NCBI RefSeq assembly: GCF_000938255.1
Contig: NZ_JYMR01000051.1
Coordinates: 62,001 to 126,000 of the forward strand
Direction: 5' to 3'
Source: Bradyrhizobium sp. LTSP849
GTDB taxonomy: Bacteria > Pseudomonadota > Alphaproteobacteria > Rhizobiales > Xanthobacteraceae
DNA: 64,000 bases
Of the stretch, positions 43,434-51,781 are shown in pieces (positions within the stretch are counted from its first letter, which is position 1; each line of letters opens with the position of its first letter). The notes below the pieces were generated by a model that was not told where the DNA came from, did not search any database, and saw only the letters and a list, made by a program, of their open reading frames with translations. The position numbers and the translations under genes were made by a program.

Positions 43434-44557
43434 CACATCACCTCGATGTCGGCTTCGATCGCGCCGGCGGCCTTGATCGCCTGGAGGATGCTGATGAGGT
43501 CGCGGGGGCCGATGCCGAGGCCGTTGAGGCCATCGACGAGCTGCTGGAGCGAGACGCCGTCCTTGACGACGGCGAACTTCTTGCCGTCCTCCGTGACGCT
43601 GACGCCGGTCCTCGGGGTGACCACCGTCCGTCCCCGCGACAGCGGATTGGGCTGGCTTACCTGCGGGCTCTCGGAGATCGTGACCGTGAGATTGCCTTGC
43701 GCGACTGCGACGGTTGCGACGCGGACGTCGCGGCCCATCACGATGATGCCGGAGCGTTCGTCGATGACGATCTTGGCGGCCAGATCAGGATCGACCTGGA
43801 GCTGCTCGATCTCGGTGAGGAAGGCGACCACGTTGCCCTTGAACTCCGGCGGGATCGAAAGCTGCACCGTCGAGGGATCGATCGGTTCGGCGCTCTTGAC
43901 GCCGAGATAGTCGTTGATCGCGGCCGCAATGCGCTTGGCGGTGGTGAAGTCGGCGTTGCGCAGTGCGAGGCGCACGTTCGGCAGGCGATTGAGCGCGAAC
44001 TCGATCTCGCGCTCAATGATTGCGCCGTTAGCGATGCGCCCGACGGTGGGAACGCCGCGCACGATTTTCGCCGCTTCGCCTTCGGCCTGGAAGCCGGAGA
44101 TCGCGAGCGAGCCCTGGCCGACCGCATAGACGTTGCCGTCGGCGCCGAGGAGGGGGGTGACGAGCAGGGTGCCGCCTCGCAGGTCCTTGGCGTCGCCGAG
44201 CGCGGAGACGGTGACGTCCATGCGCGTGCCTTGTGTCGCGAAGGCCGGCAGGTTGCCGGTCACCATCACGGCGGCGACGTTGCCGGTGCGGATGGTGGCG
44301 CCGCGGATGTTGACGCCCATGCGCTCGAGCATGGCTTGCAGCGACTGCTTGGTGAAGGGGATGTTGTTGAGGGTGTCGCCGGTGCCGTTGAGGCCGACGA
44401 CGAGGCCATAGCCGATGAGCTGGTTCTGCCGCACGCCTTCGATATTGGCGAGATCCTTGATGCGCGAGGTCGCGTTTGCGGACGCGACGGAGAGCACCAG
44501 CGCTGACAGCGCGGCGCAAGCCACTCCAAGAATCCTGACCCAACGAACGCCTGGCAT
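43433..44557 (-). CDS. flgI: Flagellar P-ring protein FlgI
   Basis: Builds the periplasmic P-ring around the rod. A signal peptide (residues 1-29, ending SANA-TSRIKDL) is followed by the highly conserved GVRQNQLIGYGLVVGLNGTG, FTKQSLQAMLERMGVNI, RTGNVAAVMVTGNLPAFA and the C-terminal LVDGLNGLGIGPRDLISILQ. The 374-residue length is normal. The start at 44557 (MPGVRW) is preferred to one 8 codons upstream. It is transcribed from the sigma-54 promoter at 44633-44648 and followed by flgJ and the flgN-like gene. Confidence 0.95.
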   Translation of the reverse strand: MPGVRWVRILGVACAALSALVLSVASANATSRIKDLANIEGVRQNQLIGYGLVVGLNGTGDTLNNIPFTKQSLQAMLERMGVNIRGATIRTGNVAAVMVTGNLPAFATQGTRMDVTVSALGDAKDLRGGTLLVTPLLGADGNVYAVGQGSLAISGFQAEGEAAKIVRGVPTVGRIANGAIIEREIEFALNRLPNVRLALRNADFTTAKRIAAAINDYLGVKSAEPIDPSTVQLSIPPEFKGNVVAFLTEIEQLQVDPDLAAKIVIDERSGIIVMGRDVRVATVAVAQGNLTVTISESPQVSQPNPLSRGRTVVTPRTGVSVTEDGKKFAVVKDGVSLQQLVDGLNGLGIGPRDLISILQAIKAAGAIEADIEVM

Positions 44558-44632
44558 CCTCTGCTCCCCGAGGCTCCTCAAATCTCGGACCGTCCCGACA
44601 CTCCCATGACGAGCTGGTCCGACGCTGTCCTT

Positions 44633-44648
44633 GCGAGGGCTGTGCCAA
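44633..44648 (-). promoter_or_regulatory. Sigma-54 promoter of flgI-flgJ-flgN
   Basis: On the minus strand TTGGCACAGCCCTCGC, with GG and GC ten bases apart and a perfect -24 half. It lies about 75 bp before the flgI start. Confidence 0.78.
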
Positions 44649-44745
44649 CGCGGGGCAGCGGGGGCAGGTGATTGAATAGGTTGAATAAATCTCTTTCGGT
44701 CGATGCCAGACCGTGTTCGCCTTGAGGAGCGAAACTGCCGCCTGT

Positions 44746-44760
44746 CGGCAGATTTTGCCG
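44746..44760. promoter_or_regulatory. CGGCA-N5-TGCCG palindrome, putative FlbD/ftr-like site
   Basis: A perfect inverted repeat, CGGCA-GATTT-TGCCG. It is about 119 bp upstream of the flgI -12 element and 66 bp upstream of fliX, so it could act on both directions. Confidence 0.5.
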
Positions 44761-44765
44761 GGCTG

Positions 44766-44780
44766 TTTACGCGTCGTTAA
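44766..44780 (+). promoter_or_regulatory. CtrA-like box upstream of fliX
   Basis: TTTA-CGCGTCG-TTAA followed by CCAT, one mismatch from the CtrA consensus, 46 bp before the fliX ATG. In Caulobacter fliX is a CtrA-dependent class II gene. Confidence 0.5.
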
Positions 44781-44825
44781 CCATAAAACGGTGAAGCTCC
44801 CGCATCGATCACCCGGATTGCTTCG

Positions 44826-45239
44826 ATGCGCATCTACGGACCGAACGGCACCACGCTGGGAACGCCGGCCAACCAGGCCAGGCGGACGAGCTCCGGCACC
44901 TTCGCGTTGCCGGATACGTCGTCGGCACAGGAGACACGGGCAGCTGCCGCGCCCAAGGCGTCCGCGAACATCGATGCGCTGCTCGCGATGCAAGGTATCG
45001 AGGAAGATCCGGTCGAGCGCCGCAAACGCTCGGTCACCCGCGGCAAGACCGCGCTCGACGTGCTCGACGATCTCAAGATGGGACTTTTGTCCGGCAATCT
45101 CGACGCGTCGACCGTAATGCGGCTGCGCGATGCTGCGGCGAACCTGAAATCGTCCTCCGGCGATCCCGGCCTCGATGCCGTGCTCTCCGAGATCGAGCTG
45201 CGCGTCGAGGTCGAGCTCGCGAAGGCCGGGCAGGCGTAG
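44826..45239 (+). CDS. fliX: Flagellar assembly regulator FliX
   Basis: A 137-residue FliX protein. Recognisable parts are the start MRIYGPNGTT, IDALLAMQGIEEDPVERRKR, TALDVLDDLKMGLLSG and LDAVLSEIELRVEVELAK. In Caulobacter FliX couples early flagellar assembly to the activity of FlbD, the sigma-54 activator of class III genes. Divergence from flgI is as in Caulobacter. FlbD itself is not in this window. No clear ribosome site precedes the ATG. Confidence 0.92.
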   Translation: MRIYGPNGTTLGTPANQARRTSSGTFALPDTSSAQETRAAAAPKASANIDALLAMQGIEEDPVERRKRSVTRGKTALDVLDDLKMGLLSGNLDASTVMRLRDAAANLKSSSGDPGLDAVLSEIELRVEVELAKAGQA

Positions 45240-45276
45240 TCGTTATCCGGCAATCTGAAGCGCTCGCGGAACGGCC

Positions 45277-45648
45277 TTACGCCGCTTCTTCCTTTTGCTG
45301 TGAATCATAGCGACGCTGGGCGGCCAGCACGTCTTTCAGATTTTGCTCGGCCCAATCGCGCAGAGGATCGACGGCACCGGCGAGTGTTACGCCGAGCTGC
45401 GTGATCGAATATTCCACCGTCACCGGCACGGTCGCGATGGCGCGGCGCTTGATCAGGCCGTCGCGTTCGAGCGACTTGAGAACCTGGCTCAGCATCTTTT
45501 GCGAAATGCCTTCAATCGTGCGGCGCAACTGATTGAAGCGCATCGGCTCCTCGCGCAGCAGCAACAGGATCAGCACCGCCCATTTGTCGCCGACGCGGTC
45601 GAGAATCCGGCGGGTCGGACAGTCTGCTGCATAGACGTTGGGTTTCAT
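45277..45648 (-). CDS. HxlR-family transcriptional regulator
   Basis: A 123-residue winged-helix HxlR protein: DCPTRRILDRVGDKWAVLIL, RFNQLRRTIEGISQKMLSQV, LKSLERDGLIKRR, VEYSITQLG. The cysteine in DCPTRR is the residue that often senses oxidants or electrophiles in this family (as in YodB and HypR). It is divergent from an NAD(P)-oxidoreductase gene with 156 bp between starts, and probably represses it. A second such pair lies 2 kb away. Confidence 0.92.
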   Translation of the reverse strand: MKPNVYAADCPTRRILDRVGDKWAVLILLLLREEPMRFNQLRRTIEGISQKMLSQVLKSLERDGLIKRRAIATVPVTVEYSITQLGVTLAGAVDPLRDWAEQNLKDVLAAQRRYDSQQKEEAA

Positions 45649-45748
45649 CTCCGATCCTCGTGCTCCGTTCCGGTTGCCGGCTGCTCCTGTCGGTAGCTCT
45701 TGCCGGTTACTCCTGCGTAATCAGGTAAGCACAAAGTGCTCTCTTAAC

Positions 45749-45773
45749 ACTAGCATTCTTTTTGATATCTAGT
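45749..45773. promoter_or_regulatory. Possible HxlR operator
   Basis: ACTAG-N15-CTAGT is an inverted repeat between the divergent HxlR and oxidoreductase starts, in an AT-rich patch. A second palindrome, AGCAC-AAA-GTGCT, lies at 45728-45740. Either could be the regulator's site. Confidence 0.4.
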
Positions 45774-45804
45774 TTCTATTAGTTACCAAAGAAAAGGAGC
45801 CTCC

Positions 45805-46416
45805 ATGAAAATCGCAGTTGCCGGCGCCTCGGGCCGGGCCGGGTCGGAGATCACCAAGGAACTGTCCCGCCGCGGGCATAGCGTCACCGCCATCGCACGG
45901 AACCCCGAGAAGATCGCCGCGCTGCCGAACGTCATGCCGACCAAGGGGGACGTGCTCGATCAGGCCGGCCTGACCAAGCTGTGGGCCGGGCATGACGTCG
46001 CTGTGAGTTCCGTGCACTTCCTGGCCAGCGACGCGCACAAGCTGATTGGAGCTGCCAAGGCATCCCGGGTCGGATGTTATCTCGTCGTCGGCGGGGCCGG
46101 CAGCCTGGAGGTCGCTCCCGGGGTAAAACTGGTTACAACCCCCGGTTTTCCGGCCCAATACAAGGCCGAGGCGGAGGCGGGCTCCGCCTTTCTCGACCTG
46201 CTGCGGCAGGAAAAGGACCTGAACTGGACCTTCATCTCGCCATCGGCGCTGTTCGTCGAGGGGGAGCAGACGGGCAAGTTCCGGCTCGGGACCGACCAGC
46301 TTCTCGCAGATGCGAGCGGCAAGAGCTGGATCAGCTTTGCCGACTACGCCATAGCCCTGGCCGATGAGGTCGAGCGGCCGGCCCATTCGAGGCAGCGTTT
46401 CACGGTCGGCTACTGA
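45805..46416 (+). CDS. NAD(P)-binding atypical short-chain dehydrogenase (NmrA/COG2910-like)
   Basis: A 203-residue Rossmann protein. The start MKIAVAGASGRAGSEITKEL carries the GxxGxxG dinucleotide motif; VTAIARNPEKIAAL and YLVVGGAGSLEV, then WTFISPSALFVEGEQTG, are typical of the YwnB/COG2910 group of NAD(P)H-binding reductases. The ATG follows AAAGGAGCCTCC. Regulation by the divergent HxlR protein suggests induction by an electrophile or quinone. Substrate unknown. Confidence 0.85.
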   Translation: MKIAVAGASGRAGSEITKELSRRGHSVTAIARNPEKIAALPNVMPTKGDVLDQAGLTKLWAGHDVAVSSVHFLASDAHKLIGAAKASRVGCYLVVGGAGSLEVAPGVKLVTTPGFPAQYKAEAEAGSAFLDLLRQEKDLNWTFISPSALFVEGEQTGKFRLGTDQLLADASGKSWISFADYAIALADEVERPAHSRQRFTVGY

Positions 46417-46597
46417 GTTCTGACCGAGTTCTAGGCCGCCCCCGAGGTCTTCCGGATAAACCTTCGTGTGCAAGGGCTTGGGGGCGGTAACCGACCGATT
46501 AAGGAAATATTGTCTGTCACGGGAGGGCGCTATATAAGCCCCGGCTCAACGGACTTCGTTCCGTTCACGAGTCGTTGCTTCAGAAGATAGGCCGCCC

Positions 46598-47008
46598 TTG
46601 GAAAAGTTGAAAAACTACCGACCGACCGAAAAAGAGCCTTTCATGAACGACCGGCAGAAGGAGTACTTCCGTTTGAAGCTCCTCGCCTGGAAGGATGAGA
46701 TCCTCAAAGAGTCCAAGCTCACCCTGCAAGCCTTGCAGGAGGAGAATGTGAACCACCCCGATCTCGCCGATCGGGCTTCGTCCGAAACCGACCGCGCCAT
46801 CGAACTCCGCGCCCGCGACCGCCAGCGCAAGTTGATCGCCAAGATCGACGCCGCGCTCCAGCGGATCGAGGACAACACCTACGGCTATTGCGAGGATACC
46901 GGCGAGCCGATCTCGTTGAAGCGGCTCGAGGCCCGGCCCATCGCGACGCTCTCGGTGGAAGCGCAGGAGCGCCACGAGAAACGCGAGAAGGTCTATCGCG
47001 ACGAATAG
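46598..47008 (+). CDS. dksA: RNA polymerase-binding transcription factor DksA
   Basis: A 136-residue DksA. It has the coiled coil with the acidic tip (HPDLADRASSETDRAIELRA), YGYCEDTGEPISLKRLEARP with only one of the usual four zinc-finger cysteines, and the family segment MNDRQKEYFRLKLLAWKDEI. It binds the RNA polymerase secondary channel and acts with ppGpp. The frame starts with TTG at 46598; an internal ATG (MNDRQKEYF) is the only later choice and would remove conserved residues. A terminator follows at 47014. Confidence 0.92.
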   Translation: MEKLKNYRPTEKEPFMNDRQKEYFRLKLLAWKDEILKESKLTLQALQEENVNHPDLADRASSETDRAIELRARDRQRKLIAKIDAALQRIEDNTYGYCEDTGEPISLKRLEARPIATLSVEAQERHEKREKVYRDE

Positions 47009-47013
47009 AGTCC

Positions 47014-47041
47014 GAGCCGCCGCGTGCGGCTCTTTGTTTTT
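47014..47041 (+). terminator. Rho-independent terminator of dksA
   Basis: GAGCCGC and GCGGCTC pair across CGCGT, followed by TTTGTTTTT. Confidence 0.8.
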
Positions 47042-47288
47042 GGAAACAAGGCGCCGCTTCGCGCCGCGATCAGCATGTTGCCTGCGCCTTGCTGCGGCGC
47101 GCGTCAGCTCGTGACCGCAATCCGAAAAGTGAATCACGATCAATGGGCTAGAGTCTAATCCTCCAAGCTCACGTGAGTTCAGATGAGAAACAGCCTTCAC
47201 TTCAGGTGCGGGAGGTTTTGCGAGTCGCATCAACGAGATCGACTCGGATGTTGAGTCGTTGATCGAGCCGCATCAAGTAGCGCTGCAA

Positions 47289-47681
47289 TCACGCCTCTTG
47301 CGTCACCTGCGAGGCCGCAAGGCGCGCGCCTCCATAAAGCCTCGACCAGCTCAACATTTCCTTAAAGGTCGGCTCCAGCCCGTAGGCCGCATCCGTCAAC
47401 TCATACTCGACCCGGAGCGGCTTCCCGGGGAAGGCGGTCCGCAACACCAAACCGTCCAGCTCGAGCTCGCGGAGCTGCGTGGTCAGCATGTGCTGGGTGA
47501 TGCCTGCGACCGACCGGCGTAATGCGCCGAAGCGCATTGCGCCGTGCATCAGCGACGACAGGATCTCGAGCTTCCATTTGCCGCCGAGTGCATGGATGGC
47601 GCGACTGAAATCGGCGAGCTGAGCAGCGTCGGGGGTGCAGTCGCAATCGTTGCCGCAAGGGGCGGTGGTCAGGTTTTCCAT
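47289..47681 (-). CDS. Second HxlR-family regulator, cysteine-rich N-terminus
   Basis: A 130-residue HxlR protein: AIHALGGKWKLEILSSLMHG, RFGALRRSVAGITQHMLTTQ, LRELELDGLVLR, VEYELTDAAYGLEP. The N-terminal tail has three closely spaced cysteines (APCGNDCDC), more than usual, hinting at redox or metal sensing. It is divergent from an NAD-dependent reductase with a 114-bp shared control region. The ATG at 47681 was chosen because upstream codons enter that region. Confidence 0.9.
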   Translation of the reverse strand: MENLTTAPCGNDCDCTPDAAQLADFSRAIHALGGKWKLEILSSLMHGAMRFGALRRSVAGITQHMLTTQLRELELDGLVLRTAFPGKPLRVEYELTDAAYGLEPTFKEMLSWSRLYGGARLAASQVTQEA

Positions 47682-47795
47682 ACTGGTCTCGAAATTCAGT
47701 CTACTTGTTCCCCCGAGAGATAGTGACCAGACGCCGCCCTGAGCAGGGCCTTGGCGGAACAATCTGCCGGCCCGGACAACGAGGGTATTTGGGCA

Positions 47796-48824
47796 ATGAG
47801 CACTGTTCTGGTCACCGGCGGCTCTGGCTTCGTCGGCATCCATGTCGTCCTGCAGCTCCTGGCCGCCGGCCACGCGGTGCAGACGACGGTGCGCCGGCCG
47901 GACCGACAGGACGATGTGCTGGCGATGCTGCGCGAGGGCGGGGCAGTTGCGCCGGAAAGCCTGTCCTTCTTCACCGCCGACCTCACCCGGGATGAGGGCT
48001 GGCGCGAGGCGGTTGAGGGATGTGACTACGTGCTGCACGTCGCCTCGCCATTGTCGACCAGCGTCCCCACGGACGAGAACGAGATGATCATCCCGGCCCG
48101 CGACGGCACGCTGCGGGTGCTGCGCGCCGCGCGTGATGCCGGCGTCAAGCGCGTCGTCATTACCTCGTCGGTGGGGGCGATCGCCTATGGCCACCCGCCG
48201 CGGGCAAAACCGTTCGACGAGACGGACTGGACCAATCTCGACGGCATGGCGGCGCAGCCTTACATCAAATCCAAGACGCTGGCCGAGCGGGCGGCCTGGG
48301 ATTTCGTCACGCGCGAGGGCGGCGGGCTGGAGCTCTCCGTCGTCAACCCCGCCGCCATTTTCGGTCCTGTGCTGGGGCCGGATTTTTCCGGCTCGATCGA
48401 GATCGTCAAACTGCTGCTCAACGGTGCCGCGCCGGCGGTGCCGCGGATCTATTTCGGCCCGGTCGACGTGCGCGACGTGGCCGACCTGCACCTGAGGGCA
48501 ATGACCGCGCCGGAGGCCAGGGGCGAGCGCTTCATCGCAGCGTCTGGCGGAACGCTGTCGCTCCTGGACATCGCCAAAGTGCTGCGGCGGGAGCTAGGCC
48601 CCAGGGCCCGCCGGGTTCCGCGCTTGCAAGCGCCGGATTGGGTGGTGCGCCTGGCCGCGACCCGGATTCCGATGCTGCGCGCCGTGGCGCCGATGCTCGG
48701 CAAGGTGCGCGACTCCACCAGTGCCAAGGCGAAGTCGCTGCTCGGCTGGACGGCTCGTTCCAACGAAGAGGCGATCCTCTCGACGGCCGAGAGCCTGATC
48801 CGGCTCGGCCTGGTCAAGGCGTAA
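47796..48824 (+). CDS. NAD(P)-dependent epimerase/dihydroflavonol-4-reductase family protein
   Basis: A 342-residue extended short-chain dehydrogenase. It starts MSTVLVTGGSGFVGIHVVLQ with the dinucleotide motif. VLHVASPLSTSVPTDE, TSSVGAIAYG and the catalytic Y-x-x-x-K in YIKSKTLAER follow. Such proteins reduce carbonyls of varied aldehydes and ketones. The ATG at 47796 is preferred to an upstream frame. Control by the divergent HxlR regulator is likely. Substrate unknown. Confidence 0.88.
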   Translation: MSTVLVTGGSGFVGIHVVLQLLAAGHAVQTTVRRPDRQDDVLAMLREGGAVAPESLSFFTADLTRDEGWREAVEGCDYVLHVASPLSTSVPTDENEMIIPARDGTLRVLRAARDAGVKRVVITSSVGAIAYGHPPRAKPFDETDWTNLDGMAAQPYIKSKTLAERAAWDFVTREGGGLELSVVNPAAIFGPVLGPDFSGSIEIVKLLLNGAAPAVPRIYFGPVDVRDVADLHLRAMTAPEARGERFIAASGGTLSLLDIAKVLRRELGPRARRVPRLQAPDWVVRLAATRIPMLRAVAPMLGKVRDSTSAKAKSLLGWTARSNEEAILSTAESLIRLGLVKA

Positions 48825-48907
48825 GCCACCCGCTACCCGCGCTTGTCAGGCCCGGGCGGGGATGCTCCACTGCCGCGCGTGATCGCGTAGCGTGGGAGGC
48901 GGCGCCG

Positions 48908-49687
48908 ATGGATAAAATTCTCCAAGCCGCAAAGGCGATCGCGCTGGCGCGCCGCAACCATGCGCCGCTCGCGGCGCTCGAGGTTCCCCCGGCCGACGAG
49001 GCCGAGGGCTATCAGGTCCAGCGCGCGCTGCATGATCTGCTGCTGCCGCATGTCGGCCCGCTCGTCGGCTACAAGATCGGCTGCACCAGCCAGGTGATGC
49101 AGGATTATATCGGCATCCCGCATCCCTGCGGCGGCGGCGTGTTCCAGAAGGGCGTGCACGAAAGTGGCGTCAAGCTCGCCGCGTCCGACTATGTCCGCGT
49201 CGGCGTCGAATGCGAGATCGCGGTCCGGCTGAAGCGCGATCTTGCCGCCGGCGAGGCGCCATTCACGGCCGAATGGGTCGGCGAGGCCGTCGAGGCCTAT
49301 CATCCCGCAATCGAGATCGTCGACGACCGCTACGTGAAGTGGGAGACGATGGGCGCGCCGACACTCATTGCCGACGATTTCTTCGCGGCCGGCTGTGTGC
49401 TGGGGCCGTCGGTTCCGCGCTCGTCGGTGCCGGACCTGAAGGCGGTCAAAGGCCGCGCTCTGGTCAACGGTGAGGAAGTGAGCCACGGCACCGGCGCCGA
49501 CGTGCTCGGCCATCCCCACAACGCGCTCGCCTGGCTCGCCAACCATCTCGCCGCCGAGGGCAAAGGCCTGCATGCGGGGCAGCTCGTGCTGACGGGAAGC
49601 CTGGTGAAGACGCTGTGGCTGAAGGCCGGCGACACAGTGCGGATGGAGCTGGAGGGGCTGGGCGTGGTGGAGGCCGAGTTTAGCTGA
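48908..49687 (+). CDS. 2-keto-4-pentenoate hydratase-like protein (FAH family)
   Basis: A 259-residue fumarylacetoacetate-hydrolase-superfamily protein of the hydratase/decarboxylase branch (MhpD type): GYQVQRALHDLL, VGYKIGCTSQVMQDYIGI, VECEIAVRLKRDL with the metal-binding Glu pair, and the closing AGQLVLTGSLVKTLWLKAGD. It would hydrate a 2-hydroxydienoate from meta-cleavage of aromatics, but no other meta-pathway gene is adjacent. The ATG at 48908 follows GGGAGGCGGCGCCG. Confidence 0.85.
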   Translation: MDKILQAAKAIALARRNHAPLAALEVPPADEAEGYQVQRALHDLLLPHVGPLVGYKIGCTSQVMQDYIGIPHPCGGGVFQKGVHESGVKLAASDYVRVGVECEIAVRLKRDLAAGEAPFTAEWVGEAVEAYHPAIEIVDDRYVKWETMGAPTLIADDFFAAGCVLGPSVPRSSVPDLKAVKGRALVNGEEVSHGTGADVLGHPHNALAWLANHLAAEGKGLHAGQLVLTGSLVKTLWLKAGDTVRMELEGLGVVEAEFS

Positions 49688-49700
49688 CCTCTCTCCATGG

Positions 49701-49850
49701 TCATTGCGAGCAGCCCGCGACAAAATTGCGAAGCAATTTTGCGCTGACGCGACGAAGCAATCCAGAGTCTTTTCTCGGCGGCAGTCCGGATTGCTTCGCG
49801 GAGCCTGTCATCGGGCCGCGCTCCGCGCGGACCCGGTGGCTCGCAATGAC
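49701..49850. repeat. REP-like composite palindrome
   Basis: TCATTGCGAG at 49701 and CTCGCAATGA at 49840 are the outer arms. Inside are CGAAGCAATCC and GGATTGCTTCG and a perfect palindrome around AAAATTGCGAAGCAATTTT. This is the CATTGCGAGCG family seen at 5.98 and 62.8 kb with extra nested hairpins. Confidence 0.65.
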
Positions 49851-49870
49851 GCGCAAGCTTGAGTTCGCAT

Positions 49871-50689
49871 TTATTTGGCGAACGCGGGAAATACCGGCAG
49901 CTTCTCGACGTCGCGCGCATCGTGCTGGATGATGACCGTGGCTTTGAGATTTGTCGCGATCTTCTTGAGACGCTCGATTGAAGCCACGGTCTGGGCCCGA
50001 TCGTAGTTGAATGAGGGCACGCCGTCCGACTCGAAGTTCTCGCGGAAGTGGGCCGCGTCGCCGGTGATGATGACGGGGCCCATCTGCGAGAGCTTGACCA
50101 GCAGACTGGAATGGCCTGCGGTATGCCCCGGCGTGCGCAGCATGATCACCGTGCCGTCGCCGAACACGTCCTTGTCGATGGCTTGCGGCTCGACCTTGCT
50201 CTCGCCCTTGATCCAGCTCTCGAACGGCTTGAAGTTGGCGCCCTCTGGCGGCTTGGGGCTGGAGATCGCATCCCATTCCCTGGCGCCAATCAGCAATGTT
50301 GCTTTCGGGAATGAAGCGATCTGGCCGGTGTGATCGGCGTGATAATGGCTGATACCGACATATTTGATCTGGTCGGGCTTGACGTCGATCTTGGCGAGGT
50401 TGTCGACCAGGCTCACCTTGGGTGCGACATTGGGTGCCGTCATGGCATGGCCTGTGTCCCACAGCATGTAATCGTCACCATGCTTGATGAGGTAGCAGCT
50501 GTAGACGAACTGAAGCTTGAGATCGCCGTGGGCGTAAATATCCGCGAAACGCTCGTTGACGGCTGTCGGCGCCTGCGGCGTGCCGCAATCGATGCGGGCC
50601 AGCGATAGCTCAGGCGCTGCTTGCACAGGCACCGCAATGCCGGAGAGCAGAGTGGTGCTAACGGCAAGCTTGATCAGCATTCGATTCAT
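49871..50689 (-). CDS. Exported metallo-beta-lactamase-fold hydrolase (AHL-lactonase-like)
   Basis: A 272-residue protein with a signal peptide (ending near PVQAAPEL) and the MBL metal motif ISHYHADHTGQI (HxHxDH). RTPGHTAGHSSL and IITGDAAHF supply further ligands. The HxHxDH-H-D layout and length resemble N-acyl-homoserine lactonases, but most family members have other substrates, and periplasmic location is less usual for a lactonase. The start at 50689 (MNRMLIK) has GGAAAAAAC upstream; ATG at 50701 has no ribosome site. Confidence 0.8.
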   Translation of the reverse strand: MNRMLIKLAVSTTLLSGIAVPVQAAPELSLARIDCGTPQAPTAVNERFADIYAHGDLKLQFVYSCYLIKHGDDYMLWDTGHAMTAPNVAPKVSLVDNLAKIDVKPDQIKYVGISHYHADHTGQIASFPKATLLIGAREWDAISSPKPPEGANFKPFESWIKGESKVEPQAIDKDVFGDGTVIMLRTPGHTAGHSSLLVKLSQMGPVIITGDAAHFRENFESDGVPSFNYDRAQTVASIERLKKIATNLKATVIIQHDARDVEKLPVFPAFAK

Positions 50690-51010
50690 TGTTTTTTCCA
50701 TTGATGAAACGGTGAGGCGTAATCTTTTGTAACGGCGTTCAAGACATTCAGCGCGCCGCGGATTCCGGGCACAGCATACATTCGAAAACACCAGACTGTA
50801 TCGCCGGTGGCATTCTGGATTGCTCGCTCGCGCTCGCAACGACGGAGTGAATTGCGGCGCCTCAGCGCCGCGGCTGCTTGCAAACTCGCGGCTCGCAATC
50901 GCGACACCGCAAAATATGCGGCCTCCGGCAGGGGAGCTACCGGAGGCCGCGTAGTACATCGTCGTTCGCGCCTAGGTTCGCGAACACGATGTGGGAGCTC
51001 TTAAAGAAGG
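50690..51010. other. Intergenic region with REP remnants between the MBL gene and flgH
   Basis: No gene is supported in these 321 bp. It contains REP fragments (ATTCTGGATTGCTCGCTCGC; a short GCGGCGCCTCAGCGCCGCGG palindrome) and the flgH-operon terminator. The promoter of the MBL gene should lie near 50700-50780. Confidence 0.5.
50911..50950 (-). terminator. Terminator of the flgF-flgG-flgA-flgH operon
   Basis: Read on the minus strand, GCGGCCTCCGG and CCGGAGGCCGC pair with 11 bp across an 11-nt loop and are followed by ATATTTT. Confidence 0.75.
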
Positions 51011-51778
51011 CTAGAAGGGCAGCAGCACGTCCATGACCTGCTGGCCGTAGCGCGGTTGCTGCACGTCCATGATCTGGCCGCGGCCGCCATAGGCGATGCG
51101 GGCCTGCGCGATCTTGCTGGAATCGATGGTGTTGTCGCTCTGGATGTCTTCGGGGCGGACGATGCCGGCGACCACGAGCTCGCGGATCTCGAAGTTGACG
51201 CGGATCTCCTGCTTACCTTCGACCACGAGGTTGCCGTTCGGCAGCACCTGGGTGACGACCGCGGCAACGTTGGTTTGCAACGCTTCCTGGCGATTGACCG
51301 AACCCTTGCCGTCGCTGGAGGCGGTGGAGTCGGCGGTGAGGATGCGGCCGGGCAGCACCTTCTGCGCCTGGGCGCCGAGCGTCTTGGCGCCGATGAAATC
51401 GGTGATGCCTGAGTCTTCAGAGTTGGTGCGGCTGCGCTGGGTCTCGTTGGCGATGTTGGCCTTGTCGGTGATGTTCACGGTCACGGTCAGGAGGTCGCCG
51501 ACATGGGTCGCGCGCTGGTCCTTGAAGAAGGCGCGGCTGCCGTTGCGCCACAGCGAGTTCGGATTGTAGGAGGCGACTTCCGGTTTCGGCATCGGCATCT
51601 GCACCGGCTTGTAGCCGGGCTGCGTCGTCGGATTGTCGATCGCCGACATCTTCGGTTGTTCGCCGATCTGCGACAGACGGTCGATCGATGAGCAGCCGCT
51701 CGCCAGTGCTGAGGTTGCGAGCAGCAGGCCGGAAAGCGCAACGCGACGACGACGGGAAGCCGAACTGAAAGCGGACAT
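51011..51778 (-). CDS. flgH: Flagellar L-ring lipoprotein FlgH
   Basis: Forms the outer-membrane L-ring. The lipobox L-A-S-G-C29 (LATSALASGCSS) directs lipidation. Core features are NSLWRNGSRAFFKDQRATHV, GDLLTVTVNITDKA and VLPNGNLVVEGKQEIRVN, then the C-terminal VRPEDIQSDNTIDSSKIAQA. The 255-residue length is normal. It is the last gene of the flgF-G-A-H operon, 3 bp after flgA. Confidence 0.95.
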   Translation of the reverse strand: MSAFSSASRRRRVALSGLLLATSALASGCSSIDRLSQIGEQPKMSAIDNPTTQPGYKPVQMPMPKPEVASYNPNSLWRNGSRAFFKDQRATHVGDLLTVTVNITDKANIANETQRSRTNSEDSGITDFIGAKTLGAQAQKVLPGRILTADSTASSDGKGSVNRQEALQTNVAAVVTQVLPNGNLVVEGKQEIRVNFEIRELVVAGIVRPEDIQSDNTIDSSKIAQARIAYGGRGQIMDVQQPRYGQQVMDVLLPF

Positions 51779-51781
51779 GAC

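Noticed and set aside
46498..46515. TTAA-GGAAATA-TTGT before dksA as a CtrA box
   Set aside because: Only half of the second arm matches; not convincing.
48908..49687. Hydratase considered as evidence for an aromatic meta-cleavage operon
   Set aside because: No dioxygenase, dehydrogenase or aldolase gene is adjacent.
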